64,000 nt of DNA from positions 434,001-498,000 of the forward strand of contig CAVVTP010000001.1 of assembly GCA_963751165.1 (NCBI GenBank), in the 5' to 3' direction. Both the position numbers and the translations under genes were made by a program. Of the stretch, positions 20,685-28,751 are shown in pieces. The notes beneath the pieces were generated by a model. The model did not search any database. It saw nothing but the letters and a program-made list of their open reading frames with translations, and was not told where the DNA came from. The stretch comes from Roseiarcus sp963751165. GTDB lineage: Bacteria > Pseudomonadota > Alphaproteobacteria > Rhizobiales > Beijerinckiaceae. The first letter of the stretch is position 1, and each line of letters starts with the position of its first letter.

Positions 20685-20855
20685 GGGGATCTCCTCTTTA
20701 CATCTAGTCCCGCGCAGAGTGCGATGACGAAGTGGTGGTTTGTGCTATCTACTTGCCGTCGCCTTGAATCCCTGTCGACAGCCGATACTCCTTCTCCGAG
20801 ACTCCTTCGATCACGTGTCTCAGAACAAGGTCCTCTAAGGCCCACGCGTGTGCGT

Positions 20856-21047
20856 TCACAATTTCTCGCTCGGGTTTTCATTCCACTGGCCCTTAGGTTT
20901 CTGAAGAATTAGCTTGCGATCCCGACGAATCTGATCCCTCATTCGATCCGAATTTGTGATGCCCTGCCGCATCATTGCGATCGTAAGCGTCTCGAATTCG
21001 TCTCGCGACGGAATGTCCGAGTACTCAATCTCTCGCCAGTCATTCAT
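20856..21047 (-). CDS. Short hypothetical protein, AT-richer than surroundings
   Basis: An open frame of 63 codons starts at ATG 21047, with a GAGGGG site nine bases upstream. Its amino-acid make-up is balanced (not the Arg/Ala-rich pattern of antisense frames in this genome), and it includes IPSRDEFETLTIAMMRQGI. Base composition is clearly lower in GC than the flanking genes, as is the 150-base stretch after it. I do not recognise the family. It could be an acquired gene or the end of a larger lost one. Confidence 0.4.
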   Translation of the reverse strand: MNDWREIEYSDIPSRDEFETLTIAMMRQGITNSDRMRDQIRRDRKLILQKPKGQWNENPSEKL

Positions 21048-21091
21048 CGAAGACTGCCCCTCGCATTTCCCTTCAGTCGTTGGGCGCGGGT

Positions 21092-23173
21092 TCACTTCTG
21101 CTGCGTGAACGTCCCGCCCTCGGCCGCGAGCCTTTGGAGCGGCGGCGCGGGCCTAAAGTCCTCGCCGAATTTCGCCTCGAACTCTTTCAGCTTCGCGAGC
21201 ACCGTCTTCAGCCCGGCCGTGTCGGCGTAGAACATCGGGCCGCCGCGATAGACGGGCCAGCCGTAGCCGGCGATCCAGACGATGTCGATGTCGGAGGCGC
21301 GCTGCGCCTTGCCCTCGGCGAGGATCTTCGCGCCCTCGTTGATCATCGGATAGGTGCAGCGCTCGAGGATCTCCGCATCCGAGATGGCGCGCTGCTGCAC
21401 ACCCTTCGATGCGGCGAAATCGCGGATGATCTGTTCGACATGCGCCGAGGGTTTTGCGTTGCGCGCCTCGTCGTAGTCGTAGAAGCCGGCCCCGGTCTTC
21501 TGGCCGCGCCGGCCCTCCTCGCACAGGATCTCGCGGATGGTCGAGCGCTTCGAGGTCTCGGCCGACCAGCCGATGTCGAGGCCGGCGAGGTCGCTCATCG
21601 CGAACGGTCCCATCGGCATGCCGAAATCGACGAGCACGCGGTCGACGTCCCATGGGGTGGCGCCTTCGAGGATGAGCTTCATCGCCTCCCGTTGGCGCTC
21701 GGCGAGCATGCGATTGCCGACGAAGCCGTGGCAGACGCCGACGACGACGCCGACCTTGCCGATCTTCGGGGCGAGCTGCGCGATCGTGGCGAGCACCGAT
21801 TTCGACGTCTTCGCGCCGCGCACGATCTCGAGCAGGCGCATCACGTTGGCCGGCGAGAAAAAATGCATGCCGAGCACGTCCTCAGGACGCTTCGTAGTCG
21901 CAGCAATTTCGTCGATGTCGAGATAGGAGGTGTTGGAGGCCAGAATGGCGCCGGGCTTGGCGACGCCGTCGATGCGCTGGAACAGGCTTTTTTTGATGTC
22001 CATGTTCTCGTAGACCGCCTCGATCACGAGATCTGCCCCACCAAGCGCGCCGAAGTCGAGGGTCGGCGTCAGCCGGCCCATGCGGCTCTCGACCTCGTCC
22101 ATCGTCAGGCGGCCTTTTTTGGCGGTGCTCTCGTAGTTCCGGCGCATGATCGAGACGCCGCGGTCGAGCGCTTCCTTGGAGCTCTCGACGATCGTGACAG
22201 GAAGGCCGGCGGACAAGAAATTCATCGCGATCCCGCCGCCCATGGTGCCCGCCCCGATCACGCCGACGCTCTTGATTGCCCGCGTTGGCGTATCGGCGGC
22301 GACGTCGGCGATCTTGGCGGCCGCCCGTTCGGCGAAGAACACATGCCGCTGCGCCTTGGACTGCGTGGTCGCGAGCAGGTCTAGGAACATCTCGCGCTCC
22401 TTGGCCATGCCCTCGTCGAACGGCAGGTCAACGGCGTTCTTCACCGAATCAATGGCTTTCAGCCAGGCCTCGAAGCCGCGGAATTTTCGCACATTCGCCT
22501 TGCGGATCGCCTCGAAGATTTCGGGATGGCCGCGCGCCGGCTCGAGCTTCTCGGAGCGGTCGCGCACCTTCTTCAACGGCGCCTTCTCGGCGATCAGACG
22601 CCGCGCGAAGCCGACTGCCAATTCATGCAGCTTGCCTTCCTCGGCGAGCTCGTCGACGACCCCCCATTCCTTCGCCTGGCGCGCTCCGAAGGGCGTTCCG
22701 GAGAGAATGACGTCGAGCGCCTTCTCGACGCCGATGAGCCGTGGCAGGCGCTGTGTTCCGCCCGCGCCGGGCAAGAGGCCGAGCTTGATTTCCGGCAGGC
22801 CGCATTTCGCCGAGGGGACCGCGATGCGGTAGTGGGCGGTAAGCGCCACCTCGAAGCCGCCGCCTAGCGCCGTCCCATGCAGCGCGGCGACGACCGGCTT
22901 CGACGCGTTCTCGATCGTATCGAGCACGTCCGGGAGATAAGGCGCGGCAGGTAGCTTGCCGAATTCCGAAATGTCGGCCCCGGCGATGAAAGTCCGTCCG
23001 GCGCAGATGATGACAGTCGCCTTGACGGCCGGGTCGGCCTCGGCCGCCTCGACGCCCCGCTTCAGCCCGTCGCGGACGAGCTGCGAAAGCGCGTTGACCG
23101 GCGGCGAGTTGATGGTGACCGTCGCCACGTCCCCGTCGATGGTGAGTTCGGCGACCGGATTGATGGACGACAC
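21092..23173 (-). CDS. Multifunctional enoyl-CoA hydratase / 3-hydroxyacyl-CoA dehydrogenase (FadJ/FadB-like)
   Basis: The 693-residue enzyme catalyses two consecutive steps of fatty-acid beta-oxidation. The crotonase domain (1-190) has AGRTFIAGADISEF, GTALGGGFEVAL and LPEIKLGLLPGAGGTQRLP with the catalytic glutamate pair. The dehydrogenase domain has the NAD fold VGVIGAGTMGGGIA near 295, FFSPANVMRLLEIV with the active-site histidine before it, and VGVCHGFVGNRM. The C-terminal helical domain follows. The start is GTG 23173 with GGGAG eight bases upstream. It lies upstream of a thiolase in the same direction, with a small frame between. Confidence 0.93.
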   Translation of the reverse strand: MSSINPVAELTIDGDVATVTINSPPVNALSQLVRDGLKRGVEAAEADPAVKATVIICAGRTFIAGADISEFGKLPAAPYLPDVLDTIENASKPVVAALHGTALGGGFEVALTAHYRIAVPSAKCGLPEIKLGLLPGAGGTQRLPRLIGVEKALDVILSGTPFGARQAKEWGVVDELAEEGKLHELAVGFARRLIAEKAPLKKVRDRSEKLEPARGHPEIFEAIRKANVRKFRGFEAWLKAIDSVKNAVDLPFDEGMAKEREMFLDLLATTQSKAQRHVFFAERAAAKIADVAADTPTRAIKSVGVIGAGTMGGGIAMNFLSAGLPVTIVESSKEALDRGVSIMRRNYESTAKKGRLTMDEVESRMGRLTPTLDFGALGGADLVIEAVYENMDIKKSLFQRIDGVAKPGAILASNTSYLDIDEIAATTKRPEDVLGMHFFSPANVMRLLEIVRGAKTSKSVLATIAQLAPKIGKVGVVVGVCHGFVGNRMLAERQREAMKLILEGATPWDVDRVLVDFGMPMGPFAMSDLAGLDIGWSAETSKRSTIREILCEEGRRGQKTGAGFYDYDEARNAKPSAHVEQIIRDFAASKGVQQRAISDAEILERCTYPMINEGAKILAEGKAQRASDIDIVWIAGYGWPVYRGGPMFYADTAGLKTVLAKLKEFEAKFGEDFRPAPPLQRLAAEGGTFTQQK

Positions 23174-23360
23174 CTTGTTTTCTCCCTCAAAAGTTCACGA
23201 GCGATGCTTATGCCATCCGCCAAGCCCAAGCAAAGTGGCGGACGCGTCGGCGTGCAAGAAGCCGCCGGCGGCCCTGTAACGGGGAGCGCTCGGCATTCGA
23301 AGGGTGGACAGGAAGGGCGCCTGACCGACGGGCCTTGCGCTCGCATCACGGAGACAGTGC

Positions 23361-24074
23361 ATGATCGCGTCTTTCACCCCGCGGCTTGGCCTTGCGGCGC
23401 TCGCGCTCGCCGGCGTGGCCGCGCTCGCCGGCCTCTCGATCAACGCCTCGACCGCCGAGGAGGCGCAAAAGGTCCTTCCGCCGGCGCTCGACGAGAAGGC
23501 TTCTCCTGCCGGACACGAGGTTGCCGTGGTCGCCGGCGGGTGCTTCTGGGGCGTCCAGGGCGTCTTCCAGCATGTCGACGGCGTCGTGAGCGCGGTGTCG
23601 GGCTACGATGGCGGCGCCGCCTCGACCGCGCATTACGACATGACGAGCCGGGGCGACACCGGGCATGCGGAATCGGTTCGGATCATTTTTGACCCGAAGA
23701 CGGTCAGCTACGGTAAAATCCTGCAGATCTTCTTTTCCGTCGCTCACGATCCGACCGAGCTGAACCGGCAAGGGCCGGACGAGGGGACGCAATACCGCTC
23801 GGCGATCTTCCCGTCTGACGCAGCACAGGCCCGGGTGGCGAAGGCCTATGTCGCCGAGCTCAATCAGGCGCATGTCTTCCGGGCCCCGATCGTCACCACC
23901 ATCGAAACTGGCAAGACCTTCTATCCGGCCGAAGACTATCATCAGGATTTCCTGGCCAAGAACCCGACCTATCCTTACATCGTGATCAACGACCTGCCGA
24001 AGATCCAGGCCCTGAAGCGGCTGTTTCCCGAACTCTACCGGCCCGACCCGGTTCTCGTGGGGGCGAAGTCGTAG
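23361..24074 (+). CDS. msrA: Peptide methionine-S-sulfoxide reductase MsrA, exported form
   Basis: The 237-residue protein reduces methionine-S-sulfoxide in oxidised proteins. Its GGCFWGVQGVF motif carries the nucleophilic cysteine (about C61), followed by GYDGG, GHAESVRI and the AEDYHQDFL segment. The N-terminal 30 residues form a signal peptide or membrane anchor (LGLAALALAGVAALAG), so the enzyme should work in the periplasm. ATG 23361 has GGAGA six bases upstream. It is divergent from the FadJ-like gene. Resolving cysteines near the C-terminus are not evident, so recycling may rely on an external thiol. Confidence 0.93.
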   Translation: MIASFTPRLGLAALALAGVAALAGLSINASTAEEAQKVLPPALDEKASPAGHEVAVVAGGCFWGVQGVFQHVDGVVSAVSGYDGGAASTAHYDMTSRGDTGHAESVRIIFDPKTVSYGKILQIFFSVAHDPTELNRQGPDEGTQYRSAIFPSDAAQARVAKAYVAELNQAHVFRAPIVTTIETGKTFYPAEDYHQDFLAKNPTYPYIVINDLPKIQALKRLFPELYRPDPVLVGAKS

Positions 24075-24133
24075 CGGCGATGTCGGGTCGCGGGGCTCTG
24101 TAGATGTTGGCCGCCGGCCCGCGTTAGCCGCGC

Positions 24134-24949
24134 TCATCGCGCACGCGCTTCACCGAAAGCTTTCGCGCAGAATGTCGCGACCGCCTCGAGCGTGGCCTCA
24201 GGCTGCTCGAGATGCGGTGAATGGCGGCATCCGTCGAGGATCAGGCCGTCGACGCGTCGCGGTGAACGCGTCTCGATGGCGCGGACCTGGGCGAGCGAGC
24301 CATACTGGTCGGCCCCGCCTTGGATAACGAGCGCGGGCGTGCGCCAGCAGTCGACGAAGGCCTCGATGTTCCAGGCCTTGAAGCCGGGATCGAGCCATGC
24401 GCCGTTCCAGCCGAGGAACGCGCTATCCACGTGCGTGTGATACTTTGCGAGCTTCGCGCGCAGGTCGCCCGTCTCATAGGCGCGCTTGGCCTCGGCGATC
24501 GAGGCGAGGCCGGGCTCCTCGGTGAAGAGGTGCGGCGCGATCAGCACGAGGCCCTTCACGCGCTCGTCCTGATGCTCGCCGGCGTAGATCGCCGCGATCG
24601 AGGCCCCGTCGCTGTGGCCGACCAGCACGCCCTGCCGGAAACCGATCGCGCCGAGGACCGCAGAAAGGCTGAAGCGGGCCTCGCGCGTCATGTAGTCGAG
24701 CGGACGTGGCAGATCGACCGGATCGGAGCGGCCGTAACCGGCGCGGGAATAGACGAATACGCCGAAGCCGGTCGCCTCGGCCAGCCGCTCGGGAAATTCG
24801 CGCCACAGCGCGACGCAGCCCAGCCCCTCGTGTAGGAGGACGAGGGTCGGCCCCGTCTCGGGCGATGGGCCGAACGCCGCCGCCTCGAGCCGCTTGCCCT
24901 CGACGACGATCGCGCCATGCGGCGCCTCGGTCCAGGAGAATGCTTTCAT
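24134..24949 (-). CDS. Alpha/beta-fold hydrolase
   Basis: This is a 271-residue protein with oxyanion region VLLHEGLGCVALW, YSRAGYGRSDP, the nucleophile elbow VLVGHSDGASIAA, an acidic residue in VIQGGADQYG and the histidine in CRHSPHLEQP. Together these give a plausible catalytic triad. ATG 24949 (MKAFSW) is preferred to the longer frame opening at 24988. It belongs to the large hydrolase family with no safe substrate prediction. A palindromic repeat separates it from the amidohydrolase on the same strand. Confidence 0.82.
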   Translation of the reverse strand: MKAFSWTEAPHGAIVVEGKRLEAAAFGPSPETGPTLVLLHEGLGCVALWREFPERLAEATGFGVFVYSRAGYGRSDPVDLPRPLDYMTREARFSLSAVLGAIGFRQGVLVGHSDGASIAAIYAGEHQDERVKGLVLIAPHLFTEEPGLASIAEAKRAYETGDLRAKLAKYHTHVDSAFLGWNGAWLDPGFKAWNIEAFVDCWRTPALVIQGGADQYGSLAQVRAIETRSPRRVDGLILDGCRHSPHLEQPEATLEAVATFCAKAFGEARAR

Positions 24950-24988
24950 GGCGCGGACGCAGGGGAGACGGACGCAAAGCACCGCCAA

Positions 24989-25106
24989 CCCTCATCCTGA
25001 GGCCCTCTTGTGAAGCGAGAGCCTCGAAGGATGCTCCAGAGGGCGCTTGCGGCGCCGTTGGCGCCTTCGTCCTTCGGCGCCGCCGGTGGCAAACTCAGGA
25101 CGAGGG
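24989..25106. repeat. 118-bp element with imperfect terminal inverted repeats
   Basis: CCCTCATCCTGAG (24989-25001) is the complement of CTCAGGACGAGGG (25094-25106) at 12 of 13 positions, and GGCGC-rich stems fill the interior (CTTCGTCCTTCGGCGCCG). It lies between two genes on the same strand, carries no frame, and resembles the CTCATCCTGAGG family of intergenic repeats seen in many Rhizobiales. Confidence 0.6.
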
Positions 25107-25127
25107 CAGTGAGTTGCGGAGCGGACA

Positions 25128-26001
25128 TCAAGCTTCGGCGCTGAGCTTCAGCGCCTTTATCGCGTTCTCCTTCAGGATCAGATCGTGCACCTCGGGCTTG
25201 AATCCGGCCTCGCGAAAATCCTTGAGCCAGCGGTCGGGAGCGATCAGCGGCCAGTCGGAGCCGAACAGCATCTTCGTCTTCAGCTGGCTGTTGGCGTACT
25301 GGACGAGCTGCGGCGGGAAATATTTCGGGCTCCAGCCGGAGAGGTCGATATAGACGTTCGGCTTGTGCAGGCAGACCGAGAGCGCCTCGTCCTGCCAGGG
25401 CCAGGACGGATGGGCGATGATGATCGTCATGTCGGGAAAGTCGACCGCGACGTCATCGACGATGGATTGGGTTCGAATATTTGAGGCGCATGCCGCCGCC
25501 GCCGGGCATGCCCGTGCCGATGCCGGAATGGCCGGAATGGAACACCGCCGGCAGCTTGTGCTCGGCAATGACCTCGTAGAGGCCGTAGGCCATGCGGTCG
25601 TTGGGGAAGAAGCCCTGCACGGTCGGATGGAACTTGAAACCCTTGATCACGCCTGCCTTGATGAGATCGCGCGCCTCTCTCACCCCCATCTTGCCCTTGT
25701 GCGGGTCGACCGAGGCGAAGGCGATCATCATGTCGGAATTGGCCGCCGCCGCCTCCGCCACTTCCTCGTTGGGGATGCGGCGGTTTCCGATCTCGTGCTC
25801 GCTGTCGACGGTGAACATGACGAGGCCGATTTTCCGCTCGCGATAATAGGCGACGGTTTCGGCGATGGTCGGCCGCTTGCCGGCCTTGAAATATTTGTTC
25901 GCCGCGTCCTCGTAGGGCTGCCAGAAGGCGTCGGCGGGCTGGCGGCAGGAGACTTCGGCGTGGGTGTGCACGTCGATGGCGACGAGGTCGGCAAGCTTCA
26001 T
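25128..26001 (-). CDS. Amidohydrolase family 2 metal-dependent hydrolase (one frame break)
   Basis: This is a TIM-barrel hydrolase/decarboxylase of about 290 residues related to aminocarboxymuconate-semialdehyde decarboxylase. ATG 26001 has AAGGA eight bases upstream. The N-terminal part has the metal motif IDVHTHAE, then GFKFHPTVQGFFPND and VFHSGHSGIG. After a +1 frame change near 25460-25475 it continues with DDVAVDFPDMTIIIAHPSWPW and LFGSDWPLI with the catalytic aspartate. One base removed just before GATGAC would give NPIHVDDVAVD, close to the family pattern. All metal ligands are retained, so the break is probably an error. The substrate is not predictable. Confidence 0.85.
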
Positions 26002-26365
26002 GGGGTCGATCCTTCGCGGGCGGCCTCGGACGGAGTCCTGAGGAAAGCTCTTCGGCCATGTCGGTGCGATGCGCAAGAACGGAGCGATGGCGAGGCGTAT
26101 CGAGAGCGCGGTTGAGGGAGATTGGGGTCGGGAGCGGGTTTAGCGCAGGTTTAACGTCGCGCCCCAACGTTTTCAGTTACTTGCGACCCGGTTTAGCGTC
26201 GACCCGTTTTTTCCGCTTTCCTCGTCCGATTTGAACCGCGTCGCCTCGGCGACCGGTGGTGCGGTGAAAGTGGGCAAGAACGATGTTATACTATTAGCTA
26301 TTGTAATTTCTCTATGGCGCCAGATCATATCAACTCGACCGCCTTCTGGCCCGGGAAGCTCTTCC
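26002..26365. other. Intergenic gap, partly AT-rich
   Basis: There is no credible gene here. An AT-rich stretch around 26280-26320 contains TTATACTATTA-like sequence that could serve as a promoter, but no start codon with a ribosome site follows in a useful position. Confidence 0.4.
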
Positions 26366-28054
26366 CTACGGGCCGCCGCCAAGCCCGGCAACCGGAGGGT
26401 GATCGGTGATCGAGTGGTCGGGCGTCTCGTCCTTCCAGCGAACCGACCCGATCGGACGCTCCAGCATCCGACGAACCCGAACGGGCTCGGGACCGATCTG
26501 AAACTCATTGGCTCGCTGATGCAGCATACGCTCCGCATCCGTCGACCTTGCGCGCTGTCGGAGGTAGTCGAGCCAAGTCGGGCAGTGGAATCTCTCGGTC
26601 CAAAGCTCGGGGTCGGCGATGTCGCGCGCAAACGACCATCCATAGGCGCCGTTTCGTTGACGACTGCGTTGAACCTGCTGCATGACTGCGTAGAACAGGC
26701 GCGCCCGCCTGGGATCGACGCGATACTCGATCTCGACGATGATGGGGCCGCTTCGCGTGGTGAGCGGCAGGCGCACTTCGGGATCGGCGAGGGGGTCCAA
26801 CGCCTGCTCGACGGCGCCGCTGACGCGTGGCATGCGCATCCAGAAGCCGAGCGTCGTCGACGCCAGCAGCGCCAAACTGGACGCCAGGAGCGCTCCCTCC
26901 ACTCCGACGACGTTGGCCGTGCTGCCCCAGACCCAGCTGCCGAAGGCGATGCCGCCGGAGATCGACGCCTGATAGGCCGCCAGCGCGCGGCCCGCCACCC
27001 AACGGGGAGCCGCCAGTTGCACGCCGACGTTGAACAGCGTTACCGACGCCGTCCAGCCCGCGCCGGCTATCATCAGCGCTGCGCCGGTCAGGAGGGATGA
27101 GCGGCTCACCGCGACGACAGCGACGCCGGCCGACATCATGACCAGGCACAAACGGACCGCCTCCTCTGCGCCGAGCCGCGATCGAAGGTTGGCGACATTG
27201 AGAGCGCCGATCACGGCGCCCGCTCCGAACGATCCGAGCATGATTCCATAGTTTTCCGCGCCGCGGTGCAGGAGGTCGCGCGTGACGAGCGGCATCAGCG
27301 CCGAAACCGAGCCGCCGACGATCCCGGTGATCAACGTTCGGGCGAGGACGATGCGGATGGACGGCGAATGCAGGATGTAGCGAACGCCCGACACCACCGC
27401 GCGCGCCAGTCGTTCCGGCGGCAATCGGGCCGGCTCCTTCACTCGCCGCCATAAAAGCAGGACGATGATCAGGGGAAGATAGAACAGAGCGTTCGTCGCG
27501 AAAGCCGCAATGGCGCCCGCCGAGGCGACAATGAAGCCGCCGATCGCCGGGCCGAAGCTGCGCGCGATGTTGTAGCTGATGCCGTTGAGAGCGATGGCCG
27601 AGGGCAAGGCGTGCGATGGAACCTGCTCTCCGACCGAGGCCTGCCAAGCGGGCCCAAAAAGCGCCATCCCGCTGCCGATGAGAAAGCAGAAGGCGAGCAG
27701 GACGGCAGGCGTTACGACACCGAGCCAGGCGAGCCCCGACAGGGAAGCGGCTCCGGCAAAGGCGATCGTCAGCGCGACGAGCCCGACGATCCGCCGGTCG
27801 AACATGTCCGCGAGAGCCCCGGCGGGCGCCGAAATGAGGGCGACCGGAAGCATCAAGGCGGTCTGCACCAGCGCGACCTTGTCGGCCGAGGCGGTCATCT
27901 GCGTCATCGACCAGGCCGCGCCCACGCCCATGATCAAGAGGCCGAGGTTGGACAAGAGGCTCGCGGTCCAAATACGCCGAAAGACCGCATGGCCCAACGG
28001 CGATAGGATCCCGGATTGGGATCCGGTCGCCGCAATTTTCAAAGTCTCCGTCAT
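26366..28054 (-). CDS. MFS exporter (MFS_3/EntS-like) with C-terminal soluble extension
   Basis: The protein of about 562 residues starts at ATG 28054. The first 400 residues hold twelve predicted membrane spans, with LADMFDRRIVGL in the MFS loop 2-3 position and ASVGEQVPSHALPSAIALNGISYN, typical of the MFS_3 exporters related to EntS. The last 130 residues (from about IIVEIEYRVDPRR) form a soluble domain containing FYAVMQQVQRSRQRNGAYGW and WLDYLRQRARST. This resembles the monooxygenase-like tail found on some members of this family. A multidrug or siderophore-type export role is possible. It lies just downstream of the toxin remnant. Confidence 0.8.
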   Translation of the reverse strand: MTETLKIAATGSQSGILSPLGHAVFRRIWTASLLSNLGLLIMGVGAAWSMTQMTASADKVALVQTALMLPVALISAPAGALADMFDRRIVGLVALTIAFAGAASLSGLAWLGVVTPAVLLAFCFLIGSGMALFGPAWQASVGEQVPSHALPSAIALNGISYNIARSFGPAIGGFIVASAGAIAAFATNALFYLPLIIVLLLWRRVKEPARLPPERLARAVVSGVRYILHSPSIRIVLARTLITGIVGGSVSALMPLVTRDLLHRGAENYGIMLGSFGAGAVIGALNVANLRSRLGAEEAVRLCLVMMSAGVAVVAVSRSSLLTGAALMIAGAGWTASVTLFNVGVQLAAPRWVAGRALAAYQASISGGIAFGSWVWGSTANVVGVEGALLASSLALLASTTLGFWMRMPRVSGAVEQALDPLADPEVRLPLTTRSGPIIVEIEYRVDPRRARLFYAVMQQVQRSRQRNGAYGWSFARDIADPELWTERFHCPTWLDYLRQRARSTDAERMLHQRANEFQIGPEPVRVRRMLERPIGSVRWKDETPDHSITDHPPVAGLGGGP

Positions 28055-28172
28055 CGAATCCGCCGCCCGAGGGAATCGCCATGTTAGCTTGCTCGGCGAT
28101 GCGGCGGCTAAGCAAATCTGAGATTGCGGCCGCGAGATCGAGGAGGTCTTCGCCAGCCCCCCAGACCTCACC

Positions 28173-28326
28173 TCAGGGCCGGCTTTCGTTTTTTAGCGCC
28201 GCAGCCGTTCGTTCAGCGTCGGCTCGCCACAGTCGAAGGTCGAAAGATCACGCCCGGCGGCCAGTGGAGCGCGGGCCGACAATCGAAGTTCGGCGCGTTC
28301 CGTTCGCCTCCTACCTTTGCCATGCC
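28173..28326 (-). pseudogene. GNAT-type toxin remnant (TacT/AtaT-like), N-terminal piece
   Basis: The frame overlapping the end of the antitoxin gene encodes LSARAPLAAGRDLSTFDCGEPTLNERLRR, the hallmark N-terminus of GNAT toxins that acetylate aminoacyl-tRNA. It then hits a stop at 28193. The expected continuation ALKNES is present one frame over and ends at 28173. The acetyl-CoA-binding core and C-terminal half (about 120 residues) are absent. The toxin is therefore dead. Confidence 0.75.
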
Positions 28327-28652
28327 GGAACTCGGCGCGGCGGCGACCGCAGTTTCGGTCCCGGCGCGGGGGGATTATCCAGCGCGTGCATGAAGGCGTC
28401 ATAGCGCTTTGAATCGAGCGCAAACAGCCGCTGGTCGACCAGCACATCGATCGCCTGCCGGCGGGTGCTTTCGATCATAAACTCCGTGCGCGTCTTACCG
28501 AGGATCGCCGCCGCCTCATCGATGAGCTGGCGGGTCCGCCTCTCAATGGGCAGTTTGATGCTGCCCTTGGTATCGGCCGCGGTTGCGCGCTTTGCAACGG
28601 CGACAGCCGCGGCGCCAAAGCTTTCCGAAGACAAAGAGCGGCCTTTTGCCAT
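28311..28652 (-). CDS. DUF1778/TacA-type antitoxin
   Basis: This protein of about 113 residues has a ribbon-helix-helix-like N-terminal region (IKLPIERRTRQLIDEAAAILGKTRTEFMIEST), typical of DUF1778 antitoxins. The C-terminal FALDSKRYDAFMHALDNPP segment normally wraps the GNAT toxin. The gene overlaps the toxin remnant downstream, as in intact tacAT operons. ATG 28652 is preferred; the frame is open to a TTG at 28682. The first 30 residues are an unusual Ala/Ser-rich lead. It probably survives as an orphan antitoxin and may still bind the palindrome upstream. Confidence 0.8.
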   Translation of the reverse strand: MAKGRSLSSESFGAAAVAVAKRATAADTKGSIKLPIERRTRQLIDEAAAILGKTRTEFMIESTRRQAIDVLVDQRLFALDSKRYDAFMHALDNPPAPGPKLRSPPRRVPAWQR

Positions 28653-28690
28653 GCCTGGGAATATGTTCCGCTTTACCCACAATCTCGATG

Positions 28691-28704
28691 CGAAAACGTT
28701 TTCG
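28691..28704. promoter_or_regulatory. Perfect 14-bp palindrome, candidate antitoxin operator
   Basis: CGAAAACGTTTTCG reads the same on both strands and lies 38 bases upstream of the antitoxin ATG, where toxin-antitoxin autoregulation sites sit. Position and symmetry are seen directly; binding by the antitoxin is inferred. Confidence 0.5.
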
Positions 28705-28751
28705 AAGTGACGCCCACGAAACGCGGACTTCGTCGCGACAGCCCCGGCGGG

